Source: Dyella sp. C11
Lineage (GTDB): Bacteria > Pseudomonadota > Gammaproteobacteria > Xanthomonadales > Rhodanobacteraceae
Direction: 5' to 3'
Assembly (NCBI RefSeq): GCF_003121485.1
Contig: NZ_QAVX01000006.1
Coordinates: 23,644-87,643, forward strand
Length of the DNA stretch: 64,000 bases
Of this stretch, positions 35,644 through 48,141 are shown piece by piece. Each line of letters opens with the position of its first letter. Within the stretch, counting starts at the first letter, position 1. Both the position numbers and the translations under genes were made by a program. A model generated the notes under the pieces. It was not told the origin of the DNA and searched no databases. It was given only the letters and a program-made list of their open reading frames with translations.

Positions 35644-36173
35644 CGGGACGTGGTATCGCCGTCCACCACTTCGATGCTCGTCACATTGCGTACCCAGCGT
35701 GCGGGGCGCTTGTCGCCGGGCACCAGCAGGCGGAACGGGCCATCCTTGTCGAGCGGCTTGCCATCGCGCTGATCCACCAGCAACACCTGCGTATGTCCCA
35801 GCGTGGGGTCCAGGTCCGACAGCGCGAACACCACCTGGTACTGATCCGAAGCGGTCACCCGCACGAACGAGGCCAGCTGTCGCCCACGCAGCGGCTTGTC
35901 CAGCGACACGCCCGCCTTCGCCAGCACGTCTTCCAGCTTCACGCCCTTCCACTGGCTGGGCGGCTCGTCGTGCGCCGTTGCGGTGACTTCTTCGTGCGGC
36001 AGGCCCGCGAAGGTCTTCGCATCCAGCGTCAGCGCGGGTTTTCCTGCCACGGTGACTTGCACGCTGGTCACGGCCGGTGTCGTGGGTGCATCGGCGGCGT
36101 GCGCGGACAAGGCCAAGCCGATGGACAAAACAACACTGGCCAGTATGGACTGCTTGAACGCTCGCGTGGTCAT
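35637..36173 (-). CDS. Exported small molybdopterin-dependent oxidoreductase-fold protein
   Basis: 178 residues. Signal peptide SILASVVLSIGLALSAHA, cleaved near AHA-AD. The mature part resembles a shortened sulfite-oxidase molybdopterin-binding domain (KTFAGLPHEEVTATAHDEPP, WKGVKLEDVLAKAGV, GPFRLLVPGDKRPARWVRNV). The usual cofactor-ligand cysteine of sulfite oxidases is not seen, so enzymatic activity is doubtful. Convergent with fdsD and overlapping it by 7 bases, it may be a periplasmic partner or a cofactor-free binding protein. Confidence 0.82.
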   Translation of the reverse strand: MTTRAFKQSILASVVLSIGLALSAHAADAPTTPAVTSVQVTVAGKPALTLDAKTFAGLPHEEVTATAHDEPPSQWKGVKLEDVLAKAGVSLDKPLRGRQLASFVRVTASDQYQVVFALSDLDPTLGHTQVLLVDQRDGKPLDKDGPFRLLVPGDKRPARWVRNVTSIEVVDGDTTSRQ

Positions 36174-36453
36174 GCCTCACTCCCCTCGTTCGTGGTTTCA
36201 CAACGCATTCACCGCGAAGCAAACGCGCGACGCGTAGACTGCTCACCGTGGCATCCAAACATGCTTTGCTATCCGCCGACAACACCGGCGCGATGACAAA
36301 GGCACGCTTGCAAGGGGAACATCGTTTCAGTTCGACGCGCCGTCCTGGGCACCATCGCCCTGCCGGGAGGTGTGCGAGAACGCCAGGCCGAGCGATCGCC
36401 TTCGCGACGCACCTGCCGGCGGCAGCGCATTGCACTTGCCCGGAGAAAGCGAC

Positions 36454-36651
36454 ATGAACATCACGCCCTGGACCTGCCAGTCTTGCCAATCGCGCAACAT
36501 CCACACGCCTGCGCAGGACAACAAATCACCTGTCATCGAATGGTCGGTAGCCGGAACGCCGCCCACGCCGCGCGGCTTCGGCCAGAAGGAAAGCGTCTAC
36601 GTCACCTGCCCGCGATGTCTGAAGGGGCAAATGATCGAGGTCGAGTCGTGA
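36454..36651 (+). CDS. Small zinc-ribbon-like protein
   Basis: 65 residues from ATG 36454, with GGAG 10 bases upstream. Two CxxC knuckles (WTCQSCQSRN and VTCPRCLKGQ) about 40 residues apart suggest a zinc ribbon. No other domain is seen. It is followed after one base by the next gene, so the two are probably one transcript. Confidence 0.7.
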   Translation: MNITPWTCQSCQSRNIHTPAQDNKSPVIEWSVAGTPPTPRGFGQKESVYVTCPRCLKGQMIEVES

Positions 36652-36652
36652 C

Positions 36653-37114
36653 ATGTCCACGCCACCGATCCAGACCGGCAGGCAAGTGACCGAGGAGGAG
36701 AAGTTCTACCTCGACTGGGGCCGTGAATCGCTCAAGGCCAACCTGCAACTGGCCAACAACGTGTTGCAGCAGCTGCTCACGCTATCCACCTCGCTCGCCG
36801 CAGGCGGCGTGTTGTTTCTCTCCAAGGAGACCGTGCCCGCGTGGCTCATCGCGCCCGTGCTGTTGATGTTCATGCTCGCGCTGGTGGCGTCGCTGTGGGG
36901 CATTTTTCCCTACGGCGGGGTGATCAATCTCTCCTCGCCCGCGCAGATCCAGGCACACAAGACGCGCGCACTTCGCCACAAGCGGCGGTTCATCACCATC
37001 GCCTTCGCGTTGCTCATGGTTGGCCTGCTGATGGCGGGCTACGGCGTGTGTGCGCATGCCATCCACGCGCAGGCGTCGAAACCCGAGGCGACACGTTCTT
37101 GGCCGCCGTTGTAG
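36653..37114 (+). CDS. Hypothetical membrane protein
   Basis: 153 residues. A hydrophilic N-terminus (about 30 residues, TGRQVTEEEKFYLDWGRESL) is followed by hydrophobic stretches at about 45-60, 65-85 and 113-135, giving two to three membrane helices. I do not recognise the family. Translation follows the zinc-ribbon gene almost without a gap. Confidence 0.72.
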   Translation: MSTPPIQTGRQVTEEEKFYLDWGRESLKANLQLANNVLQQLLTLSTSLAAGGVLFLSKETVPAWLIAPVLLMFMLALVASLWGIFPYGGVINLSSPAQIQAHKTRALRHKRRFITIAFALLMVGLLMAGYGVCAHAIHAQASKPEATRSWPPL

Positions 37115-37268
37115 TTTGCGACCGTCATCGACTTTGCCGTTATCTGCGGGCATCCAGATCGATGCATTGGTGTGATGGTGGCCGATGCTCTCAACGCGGT
37201 GATTCTCAGCCGGATGTGACGGGCATTCCGCAGGAGTGAGTGGGTTGGTGCGTGTCGCATGAATGTGC

Positions 37269-37404
37269 ACAAGGCACTGGATTCCGGCCTTCGCCGGAAT
37301 GACGTGAGGGACGGGGAGGTTTCGTTAATCGTGTAACGCGGCCTCTCTGTTCTCCGCAAACCTCCTATTCGTCATTCCGGCGAAGGCCGGAATCCCGTGC
37401 CTTT
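37269..37404. repeat. REP family 1, two widely spaced inverted copies
   Basis: Copy at 37269-37310 (caaggcactggattccggcc...) and opposite copy at 37369-37404 (gtcattccggcgaaggccgg). They fill most of the 311-base gap between the membrane protein and the VOC gene; nothing else is evident there. Confidence 0.88.
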
Positions 37405-37425
37405 TCCCCGATGCAAGGATCCACC

Positions 37426-37857
37426 TTACGTACCCTCAACCCTCATCGGCGGCCCCTTCAGCTCCACCATGTTCCCCTGAGGATCGTAGAGATAGATCGA
37501 CGGCCCCTCGCCCTTCGCCCCGTAGCGCGATCCGATATCCCCCACGCGCACGCCATGCGCTGTGAGATGCGCCACGATGGCCGCCTCGTCGTAGTTCTCC
37601 ACCTGCAGGCACAGATGATCCATGTTGTGCCCTTCGCTGCCCGGGCCGGCACCGCCTAGCCGCCCCAGCTTGCCATCCAGTGCCACCAGGTCGATCAGCG
37701 AATCGCCAGCGCGCAGCTGGATCAGGCCGATCTCGTCCTGCCGCCGCTCTTCCACGCAGCCCAGCACGTCGCAGTAGAAGCGCTGCATGGCTTGTGCATC
37801 TGCCACGCGCAGCACCACATGGTCGATTCGGGCAAGCTGGAACGGGGGCTTGGGCAT
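37426..37857 (-). CDS. VOC-superfamily (glyoxalase-like) protein
   Basis: 143 residues, one vicinal-oxygen-chelate domain of two beta-alpha-beta-beta-beta units. Starts with FQLARIDHVVLRVADAQAMQ (first metal His) and has NMDHLCLQVENYDEAA (second His) and IYLYDPQGNMVELKGPPM (Glu ligand). Resembles fosfomycin/glyoxalase-type dioxygenase-fold proteins; substrate unknown. Single gene, minus strand, divergent from gcvP. Confidence 0.88.
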   Translation of the reverse strand: MPKPPFQLARIDHVVLRVADAQAMQRFYCDVLGCVEERRQDEIGLIQLRAGDSLIDLVALDGKLGRLGGAGPGSEGHNMDHLCLQVENYDEAAIVAHLTAHGVRVGDIGSRYGAKGEGPSIYLYDPQGNMVELKGPPMRVEGT

Positions 37858-37951
37858 GGCGGGGTTCCGTGGGACGGCCTTCCATCTTAGGCCGTTTGAG
37901 ACCCGGTCCCTACGGCGACCCGGGAAGGAGGCAATTGGGCCCGCGGCAGCT

Positions 37952-37957
37952 TATAAT
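37952..37957 (+). promoter_or_regulatory. -10 element for the gcvP leader
   Basis: Perfect TATAAT about 20 bases before the glycine riboswitch; no good -35 at the right spacing. Transcription would begin near 37964. Confidence 0.6.
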
Positions 37958-37973
37958 CGGCGTTTAGTGTGTG

Positions 37974-38150
37974 GTGGGAGAAGCGGCGCGAGCCGCTGCC
38001 GAAGGCGCAACGCCCGTAATCGCTCAGGCCCCAGACCATCACGCGCTTAAACACTCTGGAGAGACCGGTTGAATCCGGCGCCGAAGGGGCACGAAGGCTG
38101 GCTCATGCAGCCGCCTTCCAAACTCTCAGGCAAAAGGACAGAGGGGCGCT
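37974..38150 (+). promoter_or_regulatory. Tandem glycine riboswitch
   Basis: Two glycine aptamers in series. Aptamer 1 runs from about 37974 (gtgggagaagcgg) through gccgaaggcgcaacgccc to ctcaggccccagacca near 38037. Aptamer 2 runs from 38053 (actctggagagaccgg) through gccgaaggggcacgaagg to the signature aactctcaggcaaaagga and cagagggg near 38146. The gcvP ATG follows at 38190. Glycine binding turns on glycine cleavage genes in known cases. Confidence 0.95.
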
Positions 38151-38189
38151 TCGCGTGCAGCTTGCACGCTACTTTCGGACGCCCCTGCC

Positions 38190-41081
<2,892 letters not shown>

Positions 41082-41102
41082 TCCCGTAAGTAGTGCGCAG
41101 AG

Positions 41103-41131
41103 AAGGGCTCCGTTCGCGGAGCCCTTTTTTT
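41103..41131 (+). terminator. Rho-independent terminator of gcvP
   Basis: 10-bp stem aagggctccg / cggagccctt with ttcg tetraloop and a run of seven T. Confidence 0.95.
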
Positions 41132-41202
41132 GTGCGCGCACGATCTGTGTCGTCATGCCATGGACCCGCTGATGTGGCTCCTCTCCATGGAAGTCGGACT
41201 CA

Positions 41203-41214
41203 GACAACGTTGTC
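41203..41214. promoter_or_regulatory. Palindromic LacI-type operator, distal, upstream of chitinase
   Basis: Perfect palindrome gacaacgttgtc with a central CG step, typical for LacI-family operators. The motif resembles the NagR-type operator of chitin/N-acetylglucosamine regulons in gammaproteobacteria (recalled, not checked). It is 391 bases before the chitinase ATG. Confidence 0.7.
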
Positions 41215-41433
41215 AGGAAAGACTTGCGCATTATCTGAAGACGTCCAGACGGCTGAATCGGTCTAGACGCAGCGCACCATCGCATGCAATCAACCATTAC
41301 CTGGTGAAACGACAAAATATCGCTGCAATGCACTAAAAATGCAGTGCAAACCTGCATTTTCGTGTCTCCACAAAACCATGACATTTCGGTTTCTGTTTCA
41401 CAACAGAGGTCACAGTTTTTGCCGCCTTTTAAA

Positions 41434-41445
41434 GACAACGTTGTC
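41434..41445. promoter_or_regulatory. Palindromic LacI-type operator, proximal, upstream of chitinase
   Basis: Second identical gacaacgttgtc, 231 bases from the first (22 turns at 10.5 bases), 148 bases before the chitinase ATG. The remainder of the 461-base leader 41132-41592 is rich in short inverted repeats (for example aatgcactaaaaatgcag) but holds no gene that I can support. Confidence 0.72.
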
Positions 41446-41592
41446 ATCCGGGGACACGAATACGACAGCGCGATGACCTGGCACGTCATCGACAGCAAGG
41501 ACGCACCAGGGGACGCCCATGACCGTGCAGATGCCGGCAGTCGCCAGGGAACCTTTGCCTTTAGTGATGCAACACAACCAGGAGACGCTTCC

Positions 41593-42936
41593 ATGCAATT
41601 GAAGAAGTCGGTTGTTTGTTTACGCACGGCACTCAACGCGATCGGCACCGCCGCAGGCGGCGCCATGGCCATGAGCCTGTTGGCACTCGCCCCCATCCAG
41701 GCGGCCCACGCGCAGGCCACCTGCGCAGCGGCCTGGAGCGCGAGCACCGTCTACACCGGTGGCCAGACGGCCAGTGAAAACGGCACCAACTATGTCGCCA
41801 ACTGGTGGACGCAGGGCAATGATCCCGCCACCAACAGTGGCGGTGCAGGTTCCGGCCAGCCGTGGACTTCGCAAGGCGCGTGTACGGGCGGTTCGTCCGG
41901 TGGTGGCGGCACGGGCGGCGGTGGCACCGGTGGCGGTGGTACCGGCGGTGGCGGCACAGGCCCCACGAATCCGCCCGGCACCGGCGCGAACCTGGTGTTC
42001 AGTCCCTACAAGGACGTGACCATCAACCTCAACTGGAACACCAATGTGATGCAGACCGCGGCGGCGACGGGTTCGTCGATTCCGGTGGTCGGCAGCGGCA
42101 GCTTGAAATCGAATTACGTGACTAACCTGGGCACCGTCACCCTCGCCTTCGCCACCGGCGAATGCGGCAGCGAAAACTGGGGCGGCGTCGCCGGCGCCAG
42201 CTTTGCCAGCGCGAACATTTCCGCGCTTTCCAATGCCGGCGTGCAGTACATCGTCTCCACCGGCGGCCAGGCCGGCAGCTTCACCTGCGGCAGCACGGCG
42301 AACTTCGCCACCTTCCTGTCGCGCTACATGTCACCGCAGATGGTGGGCGTGGACTTCGATATCGAAGGCGGCCAGTCGCAAGCCACCATCAACAACCTCG
42401 TCGCGGCAGCGGTGTACGGCCAGTCGCTGTATCCCAACCTGCGCTTCTCCTTCACGCTCGCCACGCTGGGCGCGTCGGACGGCAGCTACGGCGGTGTGAA
42501 CAGCCTGGGCGACATGGTGGTGAAGGCGGTCAAGGCATCGTCGCTCACCAACTACACCATCAACCTGATGACGATGGATTACGGCTCCTCCGCCGCCTCG
42601 TATCTGTGCGTGGTGTCGGGCAGCAGCTGCGACATGGGTCAGTCGGCCATCCAGGCCGCCATCAACCTGGAGCACACCTACGGCATCTCGCCGAACAAGA
42701 TCGAACTCACCCCGATGATCGGCATGAACGATGCGACCAGCGAAAACTTCAGCATCGCCAACGCCGACACCATCACCAACTACGCCGTAGCCAACGGCCT
42801 TGCCGGCATCCACTTCTGGTCGCTCGACCGCGACACGCCGTGCAGCGCCAGCTACGCCTCGGCCACCTGCAACTCCGTGCCTACGAGCACGCCGCTGCAG
42901 TACACCAAGCGTTTCCTGAGCGACTTGGGGCGTTGA
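41593..42936 (+). CDS. Secreted GH18 chitinase with CBM5/12 chitin-binding domain
   Basis: 447 residues from ATG 41593 (GGAG 8 bases upstream); an in-frame extension to 41344 has no ribosome site. Signal peptide ends at AHAQA. Residues 45-95 form a CBM5/12 domain (WSASTVYTGG, ANWWTQGNDP). A Gly-Thr linker with four GGGGT repeats follows, then the GH18 barrel with catalytic Asp254-x-Asp256-x-Glu258 in MVGVDFDIEGGQ and INLMTMDYGSS. The first Asp of the usual DxxDxDxE is a Val. It hydrolyses chitin outside the cell. Confidence 0.93.
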   Translation: MQLKKSVVCLRTALNAIGTAAGGAMAMSLLALAPIQAAHAQATCAAAWSASTVYTGGQTASENGTNYVANWWTQGNDPATNSGGAGSGQPWTSQGACTGGSSGGGGTGGGGTGGGGTGGGGTGPTNPPGTGANLVFSPYKDVTINLNWNTNVMQTAAATGSSIPVVGSGSLKSNYVTNLGTVTLAFATGECGSENWGGVAGASFASANISALSNAGVQYIVSTGGQAGSFTCGSTANFATFLSRYMSPQMVGVDFDIEGGQSQATINNLVAAAVYGQSLYPNLRFSFTLATLGASDGSYGGVNSLGDMVVKAVKASSLTNYTINLMTMDYGSSAASYLCVVSGSSCDMGQSAIQAAINLEHTYGISPNKIELTPMIGMNDATSENFSIANADTITNYAVANGLAGIHFWSLDRDTPCSASYASATCNSVPTSTPLQYTKRFLSDLGR

Positions 42937-42957
42937 TGAATCAAACGCCGTGACTTG

Positions 42958-42985
42958 AGCGGGTGCCGCATACGCGGCACCCGCT
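42958..42985 (+). terminator. Hairpin after the chitinase gene
   Basis: 12-bp perfect stem agcgggtgccgc / gcggcacccgct with loop atac. No T run, so termination may be Rho-dependent or the hairpin may protect the message. Confidence 0.6.
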
Positions 42986-43095
42986 TAACAGATGATTCCG
43001 ATGCCGATAGCCGTGCATGGCCACTACGCTTAACGGGGTGCGGCAAGCGTGGCCGCTCAAACCTCGCCATTCACATATCGGAACGCAACGTCGTC

Positions 43096-43590
43096 ATGTT
43101 GGGACCTGCCCCCTTTCCATTGCCACCATCCATTCCCACCCCCGCTCCGCCACCATCAGCCGCCAAGCCACGGCGCCGCCTGCCATTCTGGGCGGGGGTC
43201 CTGATCGGTGTCGCACTCACCCTGGCGCTAGTGATCGGCGTCGGCGGGTACCTGTTCTTTACCTTGGGCTGGAAGGCGTTCAGAGATCAGGCGGTGACCG
43301 CCATGGACCAACAGCGGGTTATCCAGCAATGCATCGGCAAGATCGAAAGCTCCTCGCTGGAAGTCATTGCCACAGGCAATGAGGATCGGGACAACGGTTT
43401 CGTTTTCCACATCAAAGGCCCCCGTAGTTCAGGAAGGGTGAGTGCCGTATTCACCACGGTCGATGCCGATCATGAGCGGATCGACGAAGGCGAGCTGAAA
43501 CTCGACGATGGCAGGACGTTCAAGCTGAGCAGCGAAGAAGACGAGGATGACGACAACGAGGGCGGCCTTGCCGGCTGCCCGACCACTTAG
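43096..43590 (+). CDS. Single-pass membrane protein with Coa1-like domain
   Basis: 164 residues from ATG 43096; longer in-frame starts run into the chitinase terminator. A Pro-rich N-terminus (PPSIPTPAPPPSAAKPRRR) precedes one transmembrane helix (FWAGVLIGVALTLALVIGVG). An outer soluble domain follows (QQRVIQQCIGKIESSSLEVI, FHIKGPRSSGRVSAVFTTVD) that resembles the cytochrome oxidase assembly Coa1 domain. The C-terminus is very acidic. The function is not clear in bacteria. Confidence 0.68.
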   Translation: MLGPAPFPLPPSIPTPAPPPSAAKPRRRLPFWAGVLIGVALTLALVIGVGGYLFFTLGWKAFRDQAVTAMDQQRVIQQCIGKIESSSLEVIATGNEDRDNGFVFHIKGPRSSGRVSAVFTTVDADHERIDEGELKLDDGRTFKLSSEEDEDDDNEGGLAGCPTT

Positions 43591-43597
43591 AGCCGCT

Positions 43598-43721
43598 AAC
43601 AAAACGTAGCGAGCGGCCGGCAGGTGGGCGTGGGCGGCGCGCAGGAATCGGAGTGTACGGGTTGTACATGAGGATCCGAGCACCGAACGCGCCCGCCTGG
43701 CGGTTGCGCAGTAGTTTTGTT
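43598..43721. repeat. Long palindromic element with terminal inverted repeats
   Basis: 124 bases bounded by aacaaaac (43598-43605) and gttttgtt (43714-43721). The arms next to these ends pair imperfectly (ggcaggtgggcg against cgcccgcctgg). The centre reads cggagtgtacgggttgtaca with a stem around gtac. It is unlike the three REP families. It could be a miniature mobile element or a structured RNA. It lies just before a CbrC-family gene. Confidence 0.65.
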
Positions 43722-43776
43722 GGCGACTCTTAAACATCGCACGCGCATCGCGCTTTACCGTTGACGAAGCATCGCC

Positions 43777-44247
43777 ATGCCACTGCCCTTCTTCAAATAT
43801 CACCCGAACCCCATCGCCACGGGCAGCATCGTGCCGTCGGACCAAGCCTGCACATGCTGTGGTGAAAAGAAGGAGTTCATCTACACCGGCCCGATCTATG
43901 CCGTAGACAAACCCGATGGCCCGCTTTGCCCTTGGTGCATCGCCCACGGATCAGCGGCCCAACGACTCCACGCATCGTTCGTCGATGAGGATGGCATTGG
44001 AAGTTACGGATCTTTTGAATCGGTGCCCGACGAGGCGATCCACAAAATAGCGCAACGCACGCCGGGATTCTGCGCCTGGCAACAAGAGCAACGGTGGACG
44101 CACTGCGGCGATGCCGCGGCGTTTATGGGGCGAGCAGGTAAGACGGAACGGCAAGTCTGGGGCGAAGAAGCCATCCAGGCATCGACGGGATGGCCCGACG
44201 GACCGCGATGGCAGGCCTTCTTTGCCGCGCTCGATAGCTCAGGCTAA
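43777..44247 (+). CDS. CbrC family (UPF0167) protein
   Basis: 156 residues. Family features are LPFFKYHPNPIATGSIVPSD at the start, CTCCGEKKEFIYTGPIYAVD, and PLCPWCIAHGSAAQRLHASF. E. coli CbrC is controlled by CreBC and affects colicin E2 tolerance; the biochemical role is unknown. Cys pairs (CTCC, CPWC) suggest zinc binding. Single gene, flanked by the palindromic element and the purA terminator, in a place that looks like accessory DNA. Confidence 0.85.
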   Translation: MPLPFFKYHPNPIATGSIVPSDQACTCCGEKKEFIYTGPIYAVDKPDGPLCPWCIAHGSAAQRLHASFVDEDGIGSYGSFESVPDEAIHKIAQRTPGFCAWQQEQRWTHCGDAAAFMGRAGKTERQVWGEEAIQASTGWPDGPRWQAFFAALDSSG

Positions 44248-44340
44248 CCTACCGGCAATATCTTCAAGTGCCGCCACTGCGGAGCTCTGGGCGGCTATCA
44301 GGATTACCATTGACGGCAGCAGCAAAACATAAGTGAAACA

Positions 44341-44370
44341 AAAAGCCCCGCACGAAGCGGGGCTTTTTTG
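44341..44370. terminator. Bidirectional terminator after purA
   Basis: 11-bp stem aaaagccccgc / gcggggctttt with loop acgaa, flanked by A and T tracts so that it can end both purA (minus) and the CbrC gene (plus). Confidence 0.9.
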
Positions 44371-44390
44371 CCGTCTGGACGTCCAAACGA

Positions 44391-45827
<1,437 letters not shown>

Positions 45828-45879
45828 AAGGCTCTGTTGGAAATCTCGATGGATTGAACGGCCCATCTACCGCATTAAC

Positions 45880-46065
45880 TCAATGCATCCACTGCAACGC
45901 CGCCAGACCGATGCCTATCGCCACCGCGCCAAACAGGCGCAACGTGCGCGGACTCATCTTGGCCACTTCGCGCATGGTGGCTTGCCAACTGCGCGGCGCC
46001 GCGAACAACACGAGCCCTTCGATCACCAGCACCAGGCACAACGCGCCTGCCAATTCACGCGACAT
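45880..46065 (-). CDS. DUF2065 small membrane protein (YjeT type)
   Basis: 61 residues with two hydrophobic segments (LCLVLVIEGLVLFAAP and LFGAVAIGIGLAALQW). Matches the DUF2065 family always seen between hflC and purA. Function unknown; likely partner or modulator of the HflKC complex. 13 bases after hflC. Confidence 0.9.
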   Translation of the reverse strand: MSRELAGALCLVLVIEGLVLFAAPRSWQATMREVAKMSPRTLRLFGAVAIGIGLAALQWMH

Positions 46066-46078
46066 GACCCGTCACCCT

Positions 46079-46948
46079 CTAGTGACGAGGCGACGTGCCG
46101 TCGTTGAAATACTTCAGGAATTCCGAATCCGGCTTGAGCACCAGCACGCCCTTGCCGTCCTTGAACGACGTACGGTACGCGGCCAAGCTTCGATAAAACG
46201 CGAAGAACTCCGGGTCCTGACCGTAAGCCTGGGCATAAATGGCCGCCGCCTGCGCGTCGCCCTCGCCCTTCACCTTGGCGGCGTCACGCTCGGCCTCGGC
46301 CTTCACCACCTGGGCCTGACGGTCGGCGTCGGCCTTGATGGTTTCGGCGGCCTGCTGGCCGGTGTAACGCAGTTCATTGGCCAGCTGGGCGCGCTCGGCC
46401 CGCATGCGCTTGTAGACCGATTCGCTCACTTCGTCCGGCAGGTCGATGCGCTTGATGCGCACGTCGAGCACTTCGATGCCCAGGTTCTTGCGGGCGGCGG
46501 CATCGGTCTGCTTGCGCACGCGCTCGGTGACGTCCTTGCGGCCGGCGGAAACCAGTTCCTGCAAGGTGCGGCCGTTGAATTCGAAGCGCAGCGCATCCTT
46601 CACGATGGGCGTGAGGCGATTGGCCGCCTGCAGCTCATCGCCGGCGGTGGCGCGGTAATACGCGGCGTTGTCGGCAATGCGCCACTTCACGTAGAAGTCG
46701 ACGTTGACGCTCTTCTTTTCGGAGGTGAAGTAACGCTCGGGCTGCGCTTCCAGGGTGAGGATGCGGTTGTCGAACGTCATCACCTGCTGGATGAACGGCA
46801 CCTTGGCGTGCAGGCCGGGCTGATCACCCGTGCGCACGATGCGGCCGAATTGGAGTACCAGTGCGGTCTGGCCTTCGTGCACCACGAACAGGCTGTTGAA
46901 GCCCAGCAGCACGATCAGGACGGCAATGATGGCAGAGGCGAACTTCAT
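46079..46948 (-). CDS. hflC: HflC, regulator of FtsH protease
   Basis: 289 residues from ATG 46948, overlapping hflK by 4 bases. One N-terminal membrane helix (ASAIIAVLIVLLGFNSLFVV) then an SPFH/band-7 domain (QTALVLQFGRIVRTGDQPGL) and a long helical C-terminus (ERDAAKVKGEGDAQAAAIYA). HflK and HflC form a large periplasmic cage around FtsH and limit its activity on membrane proteins. Confidence 0.96.
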   Translation of the reverse strand: MKFASAIIAVLIVLLGFNSLFVVHEGQTALVLQFGRIVRTGDQPGLHAKVPFIQQVMTFDNRILTLEAQPERYFTSEKKSVNVDFYVKWRIADNAAYYRATAGDELQAANRLTPIVKDALRFEFNGRTLQELVSAGRKDVTERVRKQTDAAARKNLGIEVLDVRIKRIDLPDEVSESVYKRMRAERAQLANELRYTGQQAAETIKADADRQAQVVKAEAERDAAKVKGEGDAQAAAIYAQAYGQDPEFFAFYRSLAAYRTSFKDGKGVLVLKPDSEFLKYFNDGTSPRH

Positions 46949-48141
46949 GGCTGCTTCTCCTTGCCGCCACCCAGGCTGCTGTCGCTGCCTGCTGCCGATT
47001 GCATCACCGAACCTACGCCCTGGATATCCTTGCCGGTGGCACGGTCGAGCGGGAGGTAGATCATGTTGCGGCCGCCGGAACCATCCAGCACCTTGGGATT
47101 GTTGGACATCACGTCCTCGACGGTTTCCAGCCACAGGCGACGACGCGTGACATCCGGCGCGGCCTTGTATTCCTTGAGGATGAGGTTGAAGCGGGCCGCG
47201 TCGCCGGTGGCCGTGGCCACGCGAGCCGCGGTGTAACCCTGTGCCTCAGCCGAAATGCGTGCCGCATCGCCGCGTGCCACCGGGACAACCTGGCTGGCGT
47301 AGGCGCGTGCGTTGTTCTCGGTGCCCTGCTTGTCTTCGCGCGCGGCGTTGACGTCGTCGAAGGCGTCCTTCACTTCCTGCGGCGGGGCCACGTTCTGGAA
47401 GCTCACGTCGGTGACCACGAGGCCGGCGTCGTATTCGTCCAGCGTGGCCTGCAGGATTTCGCGCGTCTGCTGTTGCAGCGTGTCGCGGGTCTGGGCTTTC
47501 GGCGTGGCGGGAATGGCGGCCGGCACCGCAACTGCAGCCACGGACGATGCGCCCGCCACGGAACTTGCCGGCGCAGGCGTGGGCGTGGCGGAAGCCTGCT
47601 CGGCCTCGCTCTGACTGGTGAGCACGTTGTCCATCACGTTGGCGCCCACTACCGTGCGCACGGCAGCTTCGGCCGCCTGACGCAGCGTGTCTTCCGGCGG
47701 ACCGCTCAGCGAGAAGAGGAACTTGCGCGCATCGGACACCTGGTACTGCACGTTGAAGTCGACCGAGATGATGTTCTCGTCGCTGGTCAGCATGCGCACC
47801 TTGTCCGACACCGAACGGATTTCCGTGGTGCCGACCTTGGTCACCGTTTCAACGGGACTGGGAAGCTTGAAGTGGAAACCCGGCTGCAGCGTGCGCGAGT
47901 ACTTGCCAAAGCGCAGCACCACGCCAGCCTGGCGGGCGTCCACGATGGTGAAGCTGCTCATGCCGACCCACACGATGAGGAAGGCCAGCAGGATGGTGAA
48001 GATGCCGCCAGCACTACCGCCCAGCTTGCCGAAGCGGTTGCGCAGTTGCTTGAGCATGTCGTCCAGCCCCGGCTTGTTGCCGGTCTGACGATTCCTGTTC
48101 CACGGATCACGTTGCCCGTTACCGGGTTCGTTCCAGGCCAT
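46945..48141 (-). CDS. hflK: HflK, regulator of FtsH protease
   Basis: 398 residues from ATG 48141 with AAGGAG upstream. Gly/Asn/Arg-rich cytoplasmic N-terminus (MAWNEPGNGQRDPWNRNRQT), membrane helix (GGIFTILLAFLIVWVGMSSF), SPFH domain and C-terminal helices. An insert of about 40 residues rich in Ala, Pro and Thr (SATPTPAPASSVAGASSVAA) near residue 215 interrupts the helical part. It is not in E. coli HflK as I recall it, so it may be a lineage trait. Confidence 0.95.
   Translation of the reverse strand: MAWNEPGNGQRDPWNRNRQTGNKPGLDDMLKQLRNRFGKLGGSAGGIFTILLAFLIVWVGMSSFTIVDARQAGVVLRFGKYSRTLQPGFHFKLPSPVETVTKVGTTEIRSVSDKVRMLTSDENIISVDFNVQYQVSDARKFLFSLSGPPEDTLRQAAEAAVRTVVGANVMDNVLTSQSEAEQASATPTPAPASSVAGASSVAAVAVPAAIPATPKAQTRDTLQQQTREILQATLDEYDAGLVVTDVSFQNVAPPQEVKDAFDDVNAAREDKQGTENNARAYASQVVPVARGDAARISAEAQGYTAARVATATGDAARFNLILKEYKAAPDVTRRRLWLETVEDVMSNNPKVLDGSGGRNMIYLPLDRATGKDIQGVGSVMQSAAGSDSSLGGGKEKQP

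Noticed and set aside
43598..44247. Prophage or integrated plasmid fragment
   Set aside because: No integrase, att duplication or phage gene; only a palindromic element and one CbrC-family gene.
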